DNA of 46,530 bases, taken from CAZADS01 sp964483985 (GTDB taxonomy: Bacteria; Pseudomonadota; Alphaproteobacteria; Thalassobaculales; Thalassobaculaceae). The stretch is taken from contig CAZADS010000031.1 in NCBI GenBank assembly GCA_964483985.1, forward strand, positions 1-46,530, in the 5' to 3' direction. The notes below the pieces were generated by a model, which made no database searches, was not told the origin of the DNA, and saw only the letters and a program-made list of their open reading frames with translations. Every line of letters begins with the position of its first letter. Position 1 is the stretch's first letter. This document shows, piece by piece, positions 16,810 through 27,000 of the stretch. Both the position numbers and the translations under genes were made by a program.

Positions 16810-18506
16810 TTTTGACTGCCTCTAATCTTGATCCTATCACTATAGAAATTTTAGCTAATGCATTGCAATCAGTTACGGATGAGGCGTTTGCTGCATTAAT
16901 GAAGAGTGCTTACTCAACCAACATAAAGGAACGGCACGATCATTCCTGTGCGATCGTTGATCGAAACGGTAGGCTAATAGTACAAGCTTCCAATAGCATC
17001 CCTGTTCATATTGCTTCAGTATTGGGGCAGATGGAAGCGCTGTTCAAAAAGTTTGGCCGCGACGACATCGAGGCCGGAGATATATTTGCAGCTAACGATC
17101 CTCATGAAGGCGGTGGTACTCATTTGCCAGATGTTAGTTTGGCAATGCCGGTTTTTGTTGATCAAGAGTTATTAGGATTTGTTTGTAATATTGCGCATCA
17201 CGCCGATATAGGTGGCTCTTCGCCTGGATCAATGGCCGGTGGTATGAGTGAGATTTATCAAGAGGGGCTTCGTATTCCAGTCATAAAATTGTTCCGAAAC
17301 GGCAGATTAGACCAAGATCTATTTGATATATTATTATTGAATGTACGTGTAAGGGATGAAAGACGCGGGGATTATAACGCTCAGTTTGCGGCTCTTCATT
17401 TAGCAGAGCGGAGGCTTCAGGAAATTTGCCAAAAGCAGTCTTCTGGGGTAGTGGCTGATGTATTTGAAGAAATAATAGATCGTACGCAGAAGCGTATGAG
17501 GAACGCGATTAGTGATATTCCTGACGGCATCTATGAGTTTGAGGATATAATGGATGATGATGGACGGGATGCCATCGACGTGCCTATCAAGCTTAAAGCA
17601 ACAATAAAGGGCGATAAAGCAAATTTTGATTTTACTGGAACAGCACCGCAAACACCTGGGAATATAAATATCCCATTGCACGGCACAAAAGCAGCAGTTT
17701 GTTACGTCCTTAAGGCGATGCTTGATCCGGAAATACCTAATAACCAGGGAGTGCTGGAATCAATCGATGTTAATGCTCCCTCAGGAACAATGTTAAGTTG
17801 CGTGGCTCCAGCAGCAGTGGCATCCCGCGCGCATACATCTCAACGAATCATAGATGTTGTCATTGGTGCTTTGGCCCAAGCGCTTCCTGAATCCGCAGTT
17901 GGAGCAGCTAATGGCGCTAATTCGATGGCTGTGTTTGCTGGAAATGATCCGGAGACCGGTGAACCTTATGTTTATCTAGAAACTCTCGGAGGGGGATTTG
18001 GTGGCCGTAATGACAGAGACGGGAAAGACGGTGTTCAGGTTCATATAACAAATACCTCCAATTTACCTATTGAAGCGATAGAGATGGAATATCCATTGCT
18101 AGTAGAAAGGTACGGTCTAATACCAGATTCTGGCGGGGCGGGGAAATATCGCGGAGGTTTGGGACTTCAACGGGTTGTGAGACCTTTAGGGCACACCTGC
18201 ATATTTAACGGAGTAGGTGAGCGATTTCGAAATCAACCTTGGGGATTATTTGGTGGTAAGCCTGGGGCTAGAGGAAGTTTTTGGTTGGAAAGCGATGAAG
18301 ACGGAAGCCGGCAATTAGCGAATAAACCACCTAATTTGGAACTTCACCCACATCAAGCATTGGTTGTTAATACGCCAGGATCAGGAGGATATGGTGATCC
18401 GAAAGATAGGGATATAAAAGCATTGAAAGAAGATAAGAGATCGGGAAAGTTTAGTGAAAAATTCCTGAGCCAACATTACAAAGCCACTGAGTTTATAGAG
18501 GAATAA
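16806..18506 (+). CDS. hyuB: Hydantoinase/oxoprolinase B subunit (HyuB)
   Basis: The partner subunit of HyuA, 566 residues, carrying the hydantoinase_B domain from the opening LDPITIEILANALQSV. It includes the blocks HDHSCAIVD, AANDPHEGGGTHLPD, HHADIGG and GGGFGGRNDRDG typical of the family. The start is GTG 16806, whose GTGA overlaps the hyuA stop; TTG 16812 is an alternative. In single-chain 5-oxoprolinases this half is fused behind the A half, while here the two are separate genes. The next gene, tsaE, starts 178 bases further on and is probably a separate unit. The subunit binds ligand or metal together with HyuA; the exact reaction is unknown. Confidence 0.9.
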   Translation: MILTASNLDPITIEILANALQSVTDEAFAALMKSAYSTNIKERHDHSCAIVDRNGRLIVQASNSIPVHIASVLGQMEALFKKFGRDDIEAGDIFAANDPHEGGGTHLPDVSLAMPVFVDQELLGFVCNIAHHADIGGSSPGSMAGGMSEIYQEGLRIPVIKLFRNGRLDQDLFDILLLNVRVRDERRGDYNAQFAALHLAERRLQEICQKQSSGVVADVFEEIIDRTQKRMRNAISDIPDGIYEFEDIMDDDGRDAIDVPIKLKATIKGDKANFDFTGTAPQTPGNINIPLHGTKAAVCYVLKAMLDPEIPNNQGVLESIDVNAPSGTMLSCVAPAAVASRAHTSQRIIDVVIGALAQALPESAVGAANGANSMAVFAGNDPETGEPYVYLETLGGGFGGRNDRDGKDGVQVHITNTSNLPIEAIEMEYPLLVERYGLIPDSGGAGKYRGGLGLQRVVRPLGHTCIFNGVGERFRNQPWGLFGGKPGARGSFWLESDEDGSRQLANKPPNLELHPHQALVVNTPGSGGYGDPKDRDIKALKEDKRSGKFSEKFLSQHYKATEFIEE

Positions 18507-18553
18507 GAAATGTGATAAGAGGTGGTGATTTTTAATATTAAAATGGCGTTAAA

Positions 18554-18586
18554 TCCGCAGCGTTTGGATGCGGAAAACAGTTTCCG
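18554..18586 (+). promoter_or_regulatory. Two overlapping, mutually exclusive hairpins upstream of tsaE
   Basis: Hairpin 1 pairs TCCGCA (18554-18559) with TGCGGA (18569-18574). Hairpin 2 pairs CGGAAA (18571-18576) with TTTCCG (18581-18586) around the loop ACAG. They share bases 18571-18574, so only one can form at a time. They lie about 100 bases before the GTG start of tsaE and 48 after hyuB. No T-run follows hairpin 2. A switch-like leader is possible; chance is also possible. Confidence 0.35.
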
Positions 18587-18684
18587 TAAAATGTGTCATA
18601 AGCGCGAGGTGGATAAATTTGTATTGGACATAATTTTAAACCGGGGCAGAAAAATACTTTGGATGTACCGGTGGGCGAAAAACT

Positions 18685-19173
18685 GTGGAACAGGCGTTTG
18701 CTGATATTCAAAAATTCCATCTTGAAAGCGAATCGGATACCAAATGTTTAGCTAACACATTAGCCGCGGTGGTGACTTCAACAGATGTAATTTGTTTAAT
18801 TGGTGATTTAGGTGCTGGTAAAACTTTCTTCGCTCGAGCTTTCATCAGAGCATTAACAACCCCTTACGAAGAAGTACCAAGCCCAACCTTCACCATTGTT
18901 CAAATATATGAGACGGCTGAAAGCATTGATTTTTCAGAGGTTTGGCATGTTGATTTATATAGAATGTCGAGATCCAAAGAAGTTAATGAACTAGGCCTTG
19001 AAGATGCCTTTAGCGAATATGTATGCATCATTGAATGGCCGGACAGAGCAAAGTTTCTGCTCCCCGATAAACGGTTAGAAATACACTTTGATTTTTGTGA
19101 TAGCTGGAGCGAAAGATCTGTATTATTACGAGGTCATAAAACTTGGCAAAAAAGATTGTTAGGAAAAATTTAG
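18685..19173 (+). CDS. tsaE: tRNA t6A synthesis ATPase TsaE
   Basis: An ATPase needed with TsaB, TsaC and TsaD for the threonylcarbamoyl modification of adenosine-37 in ANN-decoding tRNAs. The P-loop GDLGAGKT is at residues 40-47 and the family block PSPTFTIVQIYE follows, with IIEWPDR near the end. The length is 162 residues. GTG 18685 is the only plausible start because an in-frame stop lies about 48 bases upstream and no ATG occurs in between. It is the first gene of tsaE-amgK-murU-addB-addA, with gaps of 0-10 bases or overlaps, so the whole set is probably one operon, as in many alphaproteobacteria. Confidence 0.93.
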   Translation: MEQAFADIQKFHLESESDTKCLANTLAAVVTSTDVICLIGDLGAGKTFFARAFIRALTTPYEEVPSPTFTIVQIYETAESIDFSEVWHVDLYRMSRSKEVNELGLEDAFSEYVCIIEWPDRAKFLLPDKRLEIHFDFCDSWSERSVLLRGHKTWQKRLLGKI

Positions 19174-19183
19174 CGGGGTAAGT

Positions 19184-20218
19184 GTGACTTTATCGCAAGA
19201 CCTTAAGTACGATCGTATTGAGTTGCTGGAAAAGTTTTTAATCGCTCACGGCGTCAATGAATTATCTCGTTCCCTACTGGCAGACGATTGTTCCTTTCGG
19301 CGATATTTTCGTCTGCTGGGAAAAGAGAAACGTTTCGTCGTGATGGATGCCCCTCCTGATAAAGAGGATGCCAAGTCATTCGTGAAGGTGTCCCGTTTGC
19401 TGAACGAACTTGGCTACAGCGCTCCAAGAATTTTGGGGAAGGATCTTTTGAATGGTTTTTTGCTTCTTGATGATTTTGGGGATGTTACCTATACAAGAGC
19501 GCTAGAAACCGGTTATGACGAGCGTCAGCTTTATGAATTGGCAGTAGATTTATTGGTCGATTTGCATAGTCAGCCAGTAACGAAATTAAAAACTAATATA
19601 CCGCTATATAGTGAAAAAAAGCTTATTGATGAGGTCATCGTTTTTATTGATTGGTACCTCATTAAAGGTTTGAAAATAGAGATAACAGATAAAATACGAA
19701 GTTCGTTTATCAAGGCTTGGAAAAATTGCTTAGATACAATAAAGAAGGAGCCTGATACGCTGGTTCTGAGAGATTTTCATGTCGATAATTTGATGATTCT
19801 TGGAGATCGAGAGGGTTTACGTGCCTGCGGTATTTTAGATTTTCAAGATGCTGTGCTAGGGTCAGGCAGCTACGATTTGGTGTCACTGCTGCAAGATTCA
19901 AGAAGAGATATTTGTAAAGAATTCTTGGGGGAAATGCTCCAACGTTATATTTTCGGTACCAGTATCGGTTTGAACGAGGAGCTTTTTCTCCAATCGTTTT
20001 GGACGTTGGGAACCCAAAGGGCACTTAAGGTCTTTGGAATTTTTACCAGACAGTCATTACTCTATGGAAATCATCAATATTTGCGGCACATTCCTCGGTT
20101 ATGGAACTATACAATCCACAATCTAGAGCGCCCATATTTGGCGGAAATTCGAGATTGGATTGATGAATTTGTGCCGATGGAACTTAGAAACCTCCCCGTT
20201 GATCATAGAGGAATTTAG
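19184..20218 (+). CDS. amgK: AmgK-like N-acetylmuramate/N-acetylglucosamine kinase
   Basis: A sugar kinase with an aminoglycoside-phosphotransferase fold. In Pseudomonas and Caulobacter AmgK phosphorylates the anomeric carbon of MurNAc (and GlcNAc) released in cell-wall turnover. At 344 residues it has the usual length. Visible elements are the N-lobe RRYFRLLGKEKRFVVMDAP, the catalytic loop FHVDNL with Asp201, and the metal-binding ILDFQD with Asp219. The start is GTG 19184 after GGGGTAAG. The next gene is a MurU-type nucleotidyltransferase, which supports AmgK over a general antibiotic phosphotransferase. This route feeds UDP-MurNAc directly and bypasses MurA, the fosfomycin target (established for the Pseudomonas pathway). 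Confidence 0.88.
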   Translation: MTLSQDLKYDRIELLEKFLIAHGVNELSRSLLADDCSFRRYFRLLGKEKRFVVMDAPPDKEDAKSFVKVSRLLNELGYSAPRILGKDLLNGFLLLDDFGDVTYTRALETGYDERQLYELAVDLLVDLHSQPVTKLKTNIPLYSEKKLIDEVIVFIDWYLIKGLKIEITDKIRSSFIKAWKNCLDTIKKEPDTLVLRDFHVDNLMILGDREGLRACGILDFQDAVLGSGSYDLVSLLQDSRRDICKEFLGEMLQRYIFGTSIGLNEELFLQSFWTLGTQRALKVFGIFTRQSLLYGNHQYLRHIPRLWNYTIHNLERPYLAEIRDWIDEFVPMELRNLPVDHRGI

Positions 20219-20223
20219 ACCGG

Positions 20224-20988
20224 ATGTTCCTTACAACATTGCCGTCTCGCTCCAGTTGGTTCCCAAAAAGAGCGATGATTCTGGCCGCGGGAAAAGGCAT
20301 ACGTATGTTGCCTTTAACCGAACGGATACCAAAACCTATGTTGGTAATATCTGGGAAAACGCTACTCGATATGGCTATTGAACGGCTGCTTTATGCTGGT
20401 GTGAAGACAATTGTAATTAATGCTTCACACCTAGCCGATAAAATAGTTAACCACATTGAGGAGCGGTCTGACAACAATCTAATTGTTACGGTGGAAGATG
20501 AACCCCTGGAAACAGGAGGGGGGGTTTTAAGAGCTTTACCGTTTCTTGGTGATGATGCTTTCTTTGTAATTAATGGAGATTCGGTTTGGATAGATGGTAT
20601 GAAATGCCCTTTGCTTCGATTGGCAGAAGCATGGGACCCGGACCGCATGGATGTTTTACTAATGTTGGCTCGATTGTCTGACACTTTTAATTTCGACGGC
20701 TTTGGTGATTTTTTGATGGACCAAAATGGGCGTCTAAGGCGCCGCCGCGAATCAGAAGTAGTGCCGTACGCTTATATGGGGCTATCAATTATAAGTCCTA
20801 AAATATTTTCTGGTTTTTCATCAGAGTTGTTTTCGCTAAATAGGATCTACGATCTTGCTATCGACAAAAATCGTTTATTTGGGATAGCCCACGACGGCCT
20901 CTGGTACCATATAAGTACACCAGTTGATTTAGAATTAGCTCGGTCGCGGTTTGCAAACGGGCATACGGCCGATGTTCCATTTTTTTGA
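20224..20988 (+). CDS. murU: MurU-like MurNAc-1-phosphate uridylyltransferase
   Basis: A nucleotidyltransferase of 254 residues that by homology transfers UMP from UTP to MurNAc-alpha-1-phosphate, giving UDP-MurNAc for peptidoglycan synthesis. The signature MILAAGKGIRMLPLTERIPKPM-type loop lies at about 18-39, with the GxGxR nucleotide-binding core. Further on, a FVINGDSVW motif holds the metal-binding Asp. About 17 residues precede the usual start at MILAAG, so the true start may be internal; the first ATG is preceded by AGGAA at about 11 bases. It follows amgK after five bases and precedes addB by eight. General sugar-nucleotide pyrophosphorylase activity is the alternative. Confidence 0.87.
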   Translation: MFLTTLPSRSSWFPKRAMILAAGKGIRMLPLTERIPKPMLVISGKTLLDMAIERLLYAGVKTIVINASHLADKIVNHIEERSDNNLIVTVEDEPLETGGGVLRALPFLGDDAFFVINGDSVWIDGMKCPLLRLAEAWDPDRMDVLLMLARLSDTFNFDGFGDFLMDQNGRLRRRRESEVVPYAYMGLSIISPKIFSGFSSELFSLNRIYDLAIDKNRLFGIAHDGLWYHISTPVDLELARSRFANGHTADVPFF

Positions 20989-20996
20989 GTTAACCG

Positions 20997-23900
20997 ATGA
21001 GGCACGCACTCTATTCTATTCCCGCTACCCTTTCGTTTTCGGATGCTTTGGCATGGGGCTTGTGGCGGCGTGCTAAATTCGATCCGCTGCTTTTAAGTCA
21101 TAATATTGTTTTAATGCCAAATCGGCGGGCTTCTCGATCTTTGATCGAAGCTTTTCAGCAATTAGATAATGGTAAACCTATAATTCTTCCTCAGATTAAA
21201 GCTGTAGGAGATGTTGAACAGGAAATGTTCTTTGAAGATCCTGCAACTACCTTAGACTTAATGGCAGGAGAGGTTCTACCACCAGCTATTTCACCGCTTC
21301 GAAGACATTTACTACTCACTGAGTTAGTCATGCAATATTTGAACGGAATGAGTTTTGAAAGCAATAACAAACTGCATTCAAAGCCCCAGCTTGACGATTT
21401 TAAACCTGATCAGGCCTCTCGTTTAGCGCTTGAATTAGCGCGGTTTCTAGATCGAATGCAGACTCAAAGTACTGATTTTAGGCATTTCCAGACGCTTGTA
21501 CCGGATTCATATGCAATGCATTGGCAGGGCACGTTAAAGTTTCTTCAAATAATTATGGAAGTTTGGCCTCAGATACTGGAACAAGAGCGAGCTATAGATC
21601 CGGTTGCACGTCGTGATTGGCTACTTCGTAAATTGGCGACTAGATGGTCGACTTCACCTCCTGCCTATCCCGTAACAATAGCTGGATCAACGGGAAGCGT
21701 GCCAGCGACGGCGCAACTTATGAGTATAATTGCTAAACTACCAAATGGAGCTATCGTTTTGCCAGGGTTGGATCGAAATATAGACGACCAAACATGGGAG
21801 GCTATTCGGGAGGATATCTCTCATCCTCAAAACGCACTTTCGCGGTTACTTGAAACACTAAATGTATCCCGAAATTTTGTTATAGACTGGCCTGTAAATA
21901 AAGATAGAAAGCGCCTTGCACTTCAACATAAAAAAAGAATGGTTTTTCTTTCGGAGGTTATGCGACCTTCATCCGCTACCGGAAAATGGAAAAACCTTAA
22001 ATCAATGGAGATCACGTCGCGGGATCTCGAAGGTCTTAATATAATAGAATGTGATGATCTGAATGCGGAAGCCGGTGTTATAGCTCTATTATTGCGTGAA
22101 GCACTAGAAACAGCTGGTAATAGCGCGGCTTTAATAACGGCCGATCGTGGTCTTGCGCGTCGCGTTAAGTCTGAAATGCTTAGATGGCAAATCGAAATAG
22201 ATGATTCAGCAGGTCTACCCCTCGCAGATACTCCTGCTTTAATTTTTTGGCGACTTACGGCTTCGATGGTGGTCCAAAAGCTTGCGCCTGTTCCGTTGTT
22301 GTCCGCATTAAAGCATCCGTTTGCTTTTGGCGATACGGATCCCAATACATTTCGAGCTAATGTAAGTCTATTGGAAAGATTAATTCTCCGTGGTGTTCGA
22401 CCTGATTCAGGAACAAAAGGGATTATTTCTGCTTTAAAGGAAGTTTTAAATGCTAATTTATTAACATCCCGGGATGATAACGTAGGCGCGGCTGAGCTAG
22501 AGGATCTAGTGCGTTGGTTTAATAAACTGGCCATTCCTATACGCAAATTTGAAACAGTCATGGAAACATCGGTGATTAGTTTCGGCGATATACTGATGGC
22601 TCATAACCAACTGATAGAGGCATTATCCCCAACGGATACAAATGGCAGCTGCTTAATTTGGGAAGGTGATCAAGGCCAGCAGGCTGCAGCCTTTATATCT
22701 GAACTCTATTCTATATCCCAAGATTCACCCAAAATAAGGGGCAAAGATTATCTAGCAATGTTTGAATCTATTTTGGAAGGGAATTATTTTCGACCTTCTC
22801 ATGTCAGCCATTCTCAACTAGCTATCCTCGGACCGCTAGAAGGACGACTAATGCAATTCGACAGAGTGATTTTAGGAGGATTGAACGAGGGTAGCTGGCC
22901 TCCTGATCCTGCTCCAGATCCTTGGCTGAGTCGGCAAATGCGATCTAGACTAGGACTACCTTTACCCGAGATTAGAGTCGGACAATCTGCGCATGATTTT
23001 GTTCAGGCTTGCGGATCAAAAGAAGTGTTTATCACACGAGCGAAAAGCGTGCAGGGTACTCCAATGGTGCCATCAAGGTGGTTGCTTAGGATGTTGGCGG
23101 TATTAGATGGGCTCGGAGTTGGTGAAGCATTATTGGACGAAGGTGTAAAATGGAAATATTGGCAATCTCGATTGGATGGAGCGCAAAAAACTACTCGCCG
23201 ATTACCTCCAAACCCCCGTCCACCAGTGTGCCAGCGACCCCGATCTTTTTCTGTAAGTCAAATCGAGACTTGGCTGCGCAATCCATATGGATTGTACGCT
23301 CGTCGCATACTCGATCTAGTACCCCTTAAATCGATTGATTATGAATTAGGACCTGCTGAAAGAGGTTCGTTTATTCATAAAGCTCTAGATGAGTTTATTC
23401 GGTCACCACCGACTGGTAATGCTAATGCGGATTTAAAGATATTGCTGAAATGTGGGCGTCTTGCTTTTGGAGCGGCGTTAAAAAACCCACTTATTCGAAC
23501 TTTTTGGTGGCCAAGATTTGAAAAAATTGCTGACTGGTTTGTATCTGTTCATATTTCCCGGCAGAGTCAGGTCATAAGTAGTTATTCAGAAAACGCGGGA
23601 AGGATTAAACTTGAAGGTCCAGCGGGAAACGTCGAGTTAAGAGCCGTTGCGGATCGCATAGACAAGTATTTGGATGGGGCTTGGTCGATTATCGACTACA
23701 AAACGGGTGCAGTGCCTAGAAAATATGAAATTTTAACTGGGTTCTCACCTCAACTTCTGCTTGAAGCATTAATTCTACGCAATGGAGGTTTTGAAAGGTT
23801 ACCATCAGGATCGTGCATATCAATGGATTATTGGCATTTAAAAGGGGGTGAACCAGCGGGCGAAATACATTCATATATAAAAAATTTAGATCTCCAAATT

Positions 23901-24041
23901 GATAAGGCGGAGGCTGGAATTTTGAGATTAATCAAGGCGTTCGATAATGTTGAAACTCCCTATCTAGCTTACCCTGACCCGTTATTTGCGCCGCGTTATG
24001 ATGAATATACTCATTTGGCTCGGATTAAAGAGTGGTCATGA
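20997..24041 (+). CDS. addB: Double-strand break repair protein AddB
   Basis: A subunit of the AddAB helicase-nuclease that processes DNA double-strand ends for RecA. The length of 1014 residues fits the alphaproteobacterial AddB family. The C-terminal RecB-type nuclease domain shows RGSFIHKALDEF, AVADRIDKYLDG and IIDYKTGAVPRKYE, with the Asp and Lys of the nuclease core. The N-terminal helicase-like part is inactive in most AddB proteins, and no clear Walker A is seen here. The ATG lies eight bases after murU. The TGA overlaps the ATG of addA (ATGA at 24038-24041). AddAB replaces RecBCD in this lineage; no recBCD genes are in the window. Confidence 0.93.
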   Translation: MRHALYSIPATLSFSDALAWGLWRRAKFDPLLLSHNIVLMPNRRASRSLIEAFQQLDNGKPIILPQIKAVGDVEQEMFFEDPATTLDLMAGEVLPPAISPLRRHLLLTELVMQYLNGMSFESNNKLHSKPQLDDFKPDQASRLALELARFLDRMQTQSTDFRHFQTLVPDSYAMHWQGTLKFLQIIMEVWPQILEQERAIDPVARRDWLLRKLATRWSTSPPAYPVTIAGSTGSVPATAQLMSIIAKLPNGAIVLPGLDRNIDDQTWEAIREDISHPQNALSRLLETLNVSRNFVIDWPVNKDRKRLALQHKKRMVFLSEVMRPSSATGKWKNLKSMEITSRDLEGLNIIECDDLNAEAGVIALLLREALETAGNSAALITADRGLARRVKSEMLRWQIEIDDSAGLPLADTPALIFWRLTASMVVQKLAPVPLLSALKHPFAFGDTDPNTFRANVSLLERLILRGVRPDSGTKGIISALKEVLNANLLTSRDDNVGAAELEDLVRWFNKLAIPIRKFETVMETSVISFGDILMAHNQLIEALSPTDTNGSCLIWEGDQGQQAAAFISELYSISQDSPKIRGKDYLAMFESILEGNYFRPSHVSHSQLAILGPLEGRLMQFDRVILGGLNEGSWPPDPAPDPWLSRQMRSRLGLPLPEIRVGQSAHDFVQACGSKEVFITRAKSVQGTPMVPSRWLLRMLAVLDGLGVGEALLDEGVKWKYWQSRLDGAQKTTRRLPPNPRPPVCQRPRSFSVSQIETWLRNPYGLYARRILDLVPLKSIDYELGPAERGSFIHKALDEFIRSPPTGNANADLKILLKCGRLAFGAALKNPLIRTFWWPRFEKIADWFVSVHISRQSQVISSYSENAGRIKLEGPAGNVELRAVADRIDKYLDGAWSIIDYKTGAVPRKYEILTGFSPQLLLEALILRNGGFERLPSGSCISMDYWHLKGGEPAGEIHSYIKNLDLQIDKAEAGILRLIKAFDNVETPYLAYPDPLFAPRYDEYTHLARIKEWS

Positions 24042-27000
24042 TTTCAAAATGTTTGCTTCCAAAAGTAACTTCTGAAAAAGCCGAAGCCTTACGCCTTCAA
24101 CAAATAGCATCTGATCCAGCTTTATCTGTCTGGGTGGCGGCTGCGGCTGGTTCTGGAAAGACAAAAACACTTACGGATAGAGTATTGAGGTTGCTATTAT
24201 CTGGGGTCTCACCGGAGCGGATCCTTTGCCTTACTTTCACAAAATCTGCTGCGGCAGAAATGCAAAATCGCGTATCGAAACACTTAGCTGGGTGGGCGGT
24301 TGCGGATGATTGTAGGTTAAAATTTGATCTAAACAATTTGACTGGCACACAAGCTCGAGAGCCATTAGTAGAGCATGCAAGAGGACTTTTTACGACTGTT
24401 CTGGATGCCCCTGATGGTCTTCAGTTTCAAACGATACATAGTTTTTGTCAATCAGTCCTACGTAAGTTTCCACTGGAAGCGGGAGTGATGCCGCAATTTC
24501 AAGTGCTCGACGAAAGAAAATCAGAGGATCATATTCGTTCGGCTCTTAAATCAATGACCTTTGGTGCAAGTAAAACCGCTGGAACGCACTTATCTAAAGC
24601 CCTGATAACTGTCTCATCGACAATCACAGAAAGTGGTTTGTTTGATCTAATAAAAACGCTATTTTCCGAACGTTTTCGGTTCCTAAAATCTATTGATGAA
24701 GCAGGAGGCCTAGTTGAATTGGGTAGAGTGATTCGACAGCATTTAGAATTGGATTTAGGGATAACGAATAGTGAGTTATTTGAGAACAGTTTTGCGGAAA
24801 ACGCCTTTAATGTTTCGGGTATAAAGACTTGTATTTCCGCCATGAAAATTGGCAATAAAAGGGATAAAGCAAATGCTAAAGTCCTTGATAATTGGATTAA
24901 AAATAAAAAAAGCCGAATGAAAGACTATCCGGCTTTTCGATCTGTTTTCCTAACCAAAAATGGTGCGTTGCGGGCTAGGTTAACGACAAAAAGCGTTGTT
25001 AAATCTAACCCCGAGGTAGATAGGGTTTTGAAATACGAGGGCGAGCGTTTGATAATATTTGAGAACAAACGACGTGCTTTAAGGATTGCCGACCGGACTT
25101 TGGCCATAGTCGAAATAGCATACTCGGTGTTGCAACTCTATGAATCCGAGAAACATTTCAATGGTCTGTTGGATTATGATGATTTAATTCTTAAAACTTT
25201 GGATTTGTTTAGTCGTCCAGGGATAGCATCTTGGGCTTTGTTTAAATTGGATGGTGGTTTAGATCACATTTTGATTGATGAGGCGCAAGATACGAATGAT
25301 GAGCAGTGGTATATCATAGAGAAATTAACGGAAGAATTTTTTACGCATTTAGAATGTGAGGAAAACAGTTTAATCCCCACCCGCACAATTTTTGCTGTTG
25401 GGGATATCAAACAATCAATATTTAGCTTTCAGCGGGCCGATCCTCAAAGCTTTTTAAATATGAGAGAAAAATTTTCTTCCAGAGTAAAATCCTCAAAACG
25501 AGGTTGGCAGGGTGTCAGTTTAAATGTGTCATTTCGATCCACTAGCGCCGTCCTTACGGCGGTTGATGCTGTCTTTAACGCCAGATCTGGAGAGGTTTAT
25601 AACGGTGTAGGTGTACTGGAGAGGGGACAAGATAAGACTTTGATACCAATTTTCCATAAAGTTCATAGAAAGGGAGATGGTGGCCGTGCCGAGCTTTGGC
25701 CAATGGAAATTTCTGATCAAGGTTATGCTAATGAATCTTGGTCCTTACCTATAGTTCAACTAGAGCACGACCAACCGCAACGGAGACTCGCAAATAAGAT
25801 TGGTGATAAAATTAGCCAGTGGCTGAAAAATGGAGAAATCTTAGAGTCTAAAGGTAGATTGATAAGACCGAGTGACATAATGATTTTGGTGCGCCGTCGA
25901 GAGCCTTTTATGCATGAAATGGTTAAGGCGCTAAAAGATCGTAGGATAGAAGTGACTGGTATTGACCGCGTGAGGTTGACAGATCAATTGGCTGTTATGG
26001 ATTTAGTCGCATTTGGTCATTTTCTACTTCTACCCCATGATGATCTTAATTTAGCAACTGTTTTGAAGGGACCGTTGGTGGGGCTTAGTGAAGAAGATTT
26101 GTTATTTTTGTGCATGAATCGGGAGCGTCCAAGACTTTGGGATGAATTAAATGCCCGAGCCCAACAAGATAATCACTTATCTAAAGTTTATAGAGAACTC
26201 AACAATTGGTTAAAAATAGCCCAACGGATTCAGCCTTATGAACTTTATAGTCAACTACTATCAACTGGTGGTAGGCGTCAGATTTTAGAGCGGCTGGGGC
26301 CTGATGTGGGTGATTCGATCGATGAGTTTCTCAATCAGATGTTAGAATATCAAAGTACTAGTATTCCATCGCTTCAAGGGTTTTTACACTGGATGTCGGC
26401 GGCAGAATTTGAATCTAAAAGGGATTTGGAGACTGCACAATCAGATCAAGTCCGTATTTTAACTGTACATGCCGCTAAGGGGTTGCAGGCTCCGATAGTT
26501 TTTCTACCTGACACTAGCCCCGCTCCTAACGGTAACTCTAACGTGCTTTGGAGTAAAAAAGAGGGTTTAGTGGATGTTCCGTTATGGTCTGTAGGGTCTA
26601 ACAGCGATGATAGTGTGGCTCATTCAATTCGGTTAGAGGAAGCCGAAAAACTTCACCAAGAGTACCGACGCCTCCTTTATGTTGCTATGACTCGCGCTGA
26701 AGATCGCCTTTATATTTCCGGCTGGGGTTCACGCAAAGATAATTCTGCCACGACGTGGTACCAAATGGTTAAAGCTGGTTTTGAAACCATTGCAGAACGT
26801 CAAGGGGACTCTCTGGTTATTGAATCTAAGCAACTGAACCCAGTAGAAAGTGAGACATCTAAATCAATGACAGGCTTGCAGAAATTACGGGATTTGCCAC
26901 CGTGGGCTAATTCAATTCCAGCAAAAACAACTAATTATTTAGAAACGGTTTACCCATCAGGGATCACAGAAAACAATACTGCACGATCACCTTTTCACAA

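Noticed and set aside
18522..18704. 60-codon frame between hyuB and tsaE
   Set aside because: It runs across the alternative hairpins and into tsaE, has no motif, and the composition is not protein-like.
21923..22561. 212-codon antisense frame inside addB
   Set aside because: Fully inside a well-supported addB reading frame, Ser/Arg-rich, no recognised motif and no ribosome-binding site that I could see.
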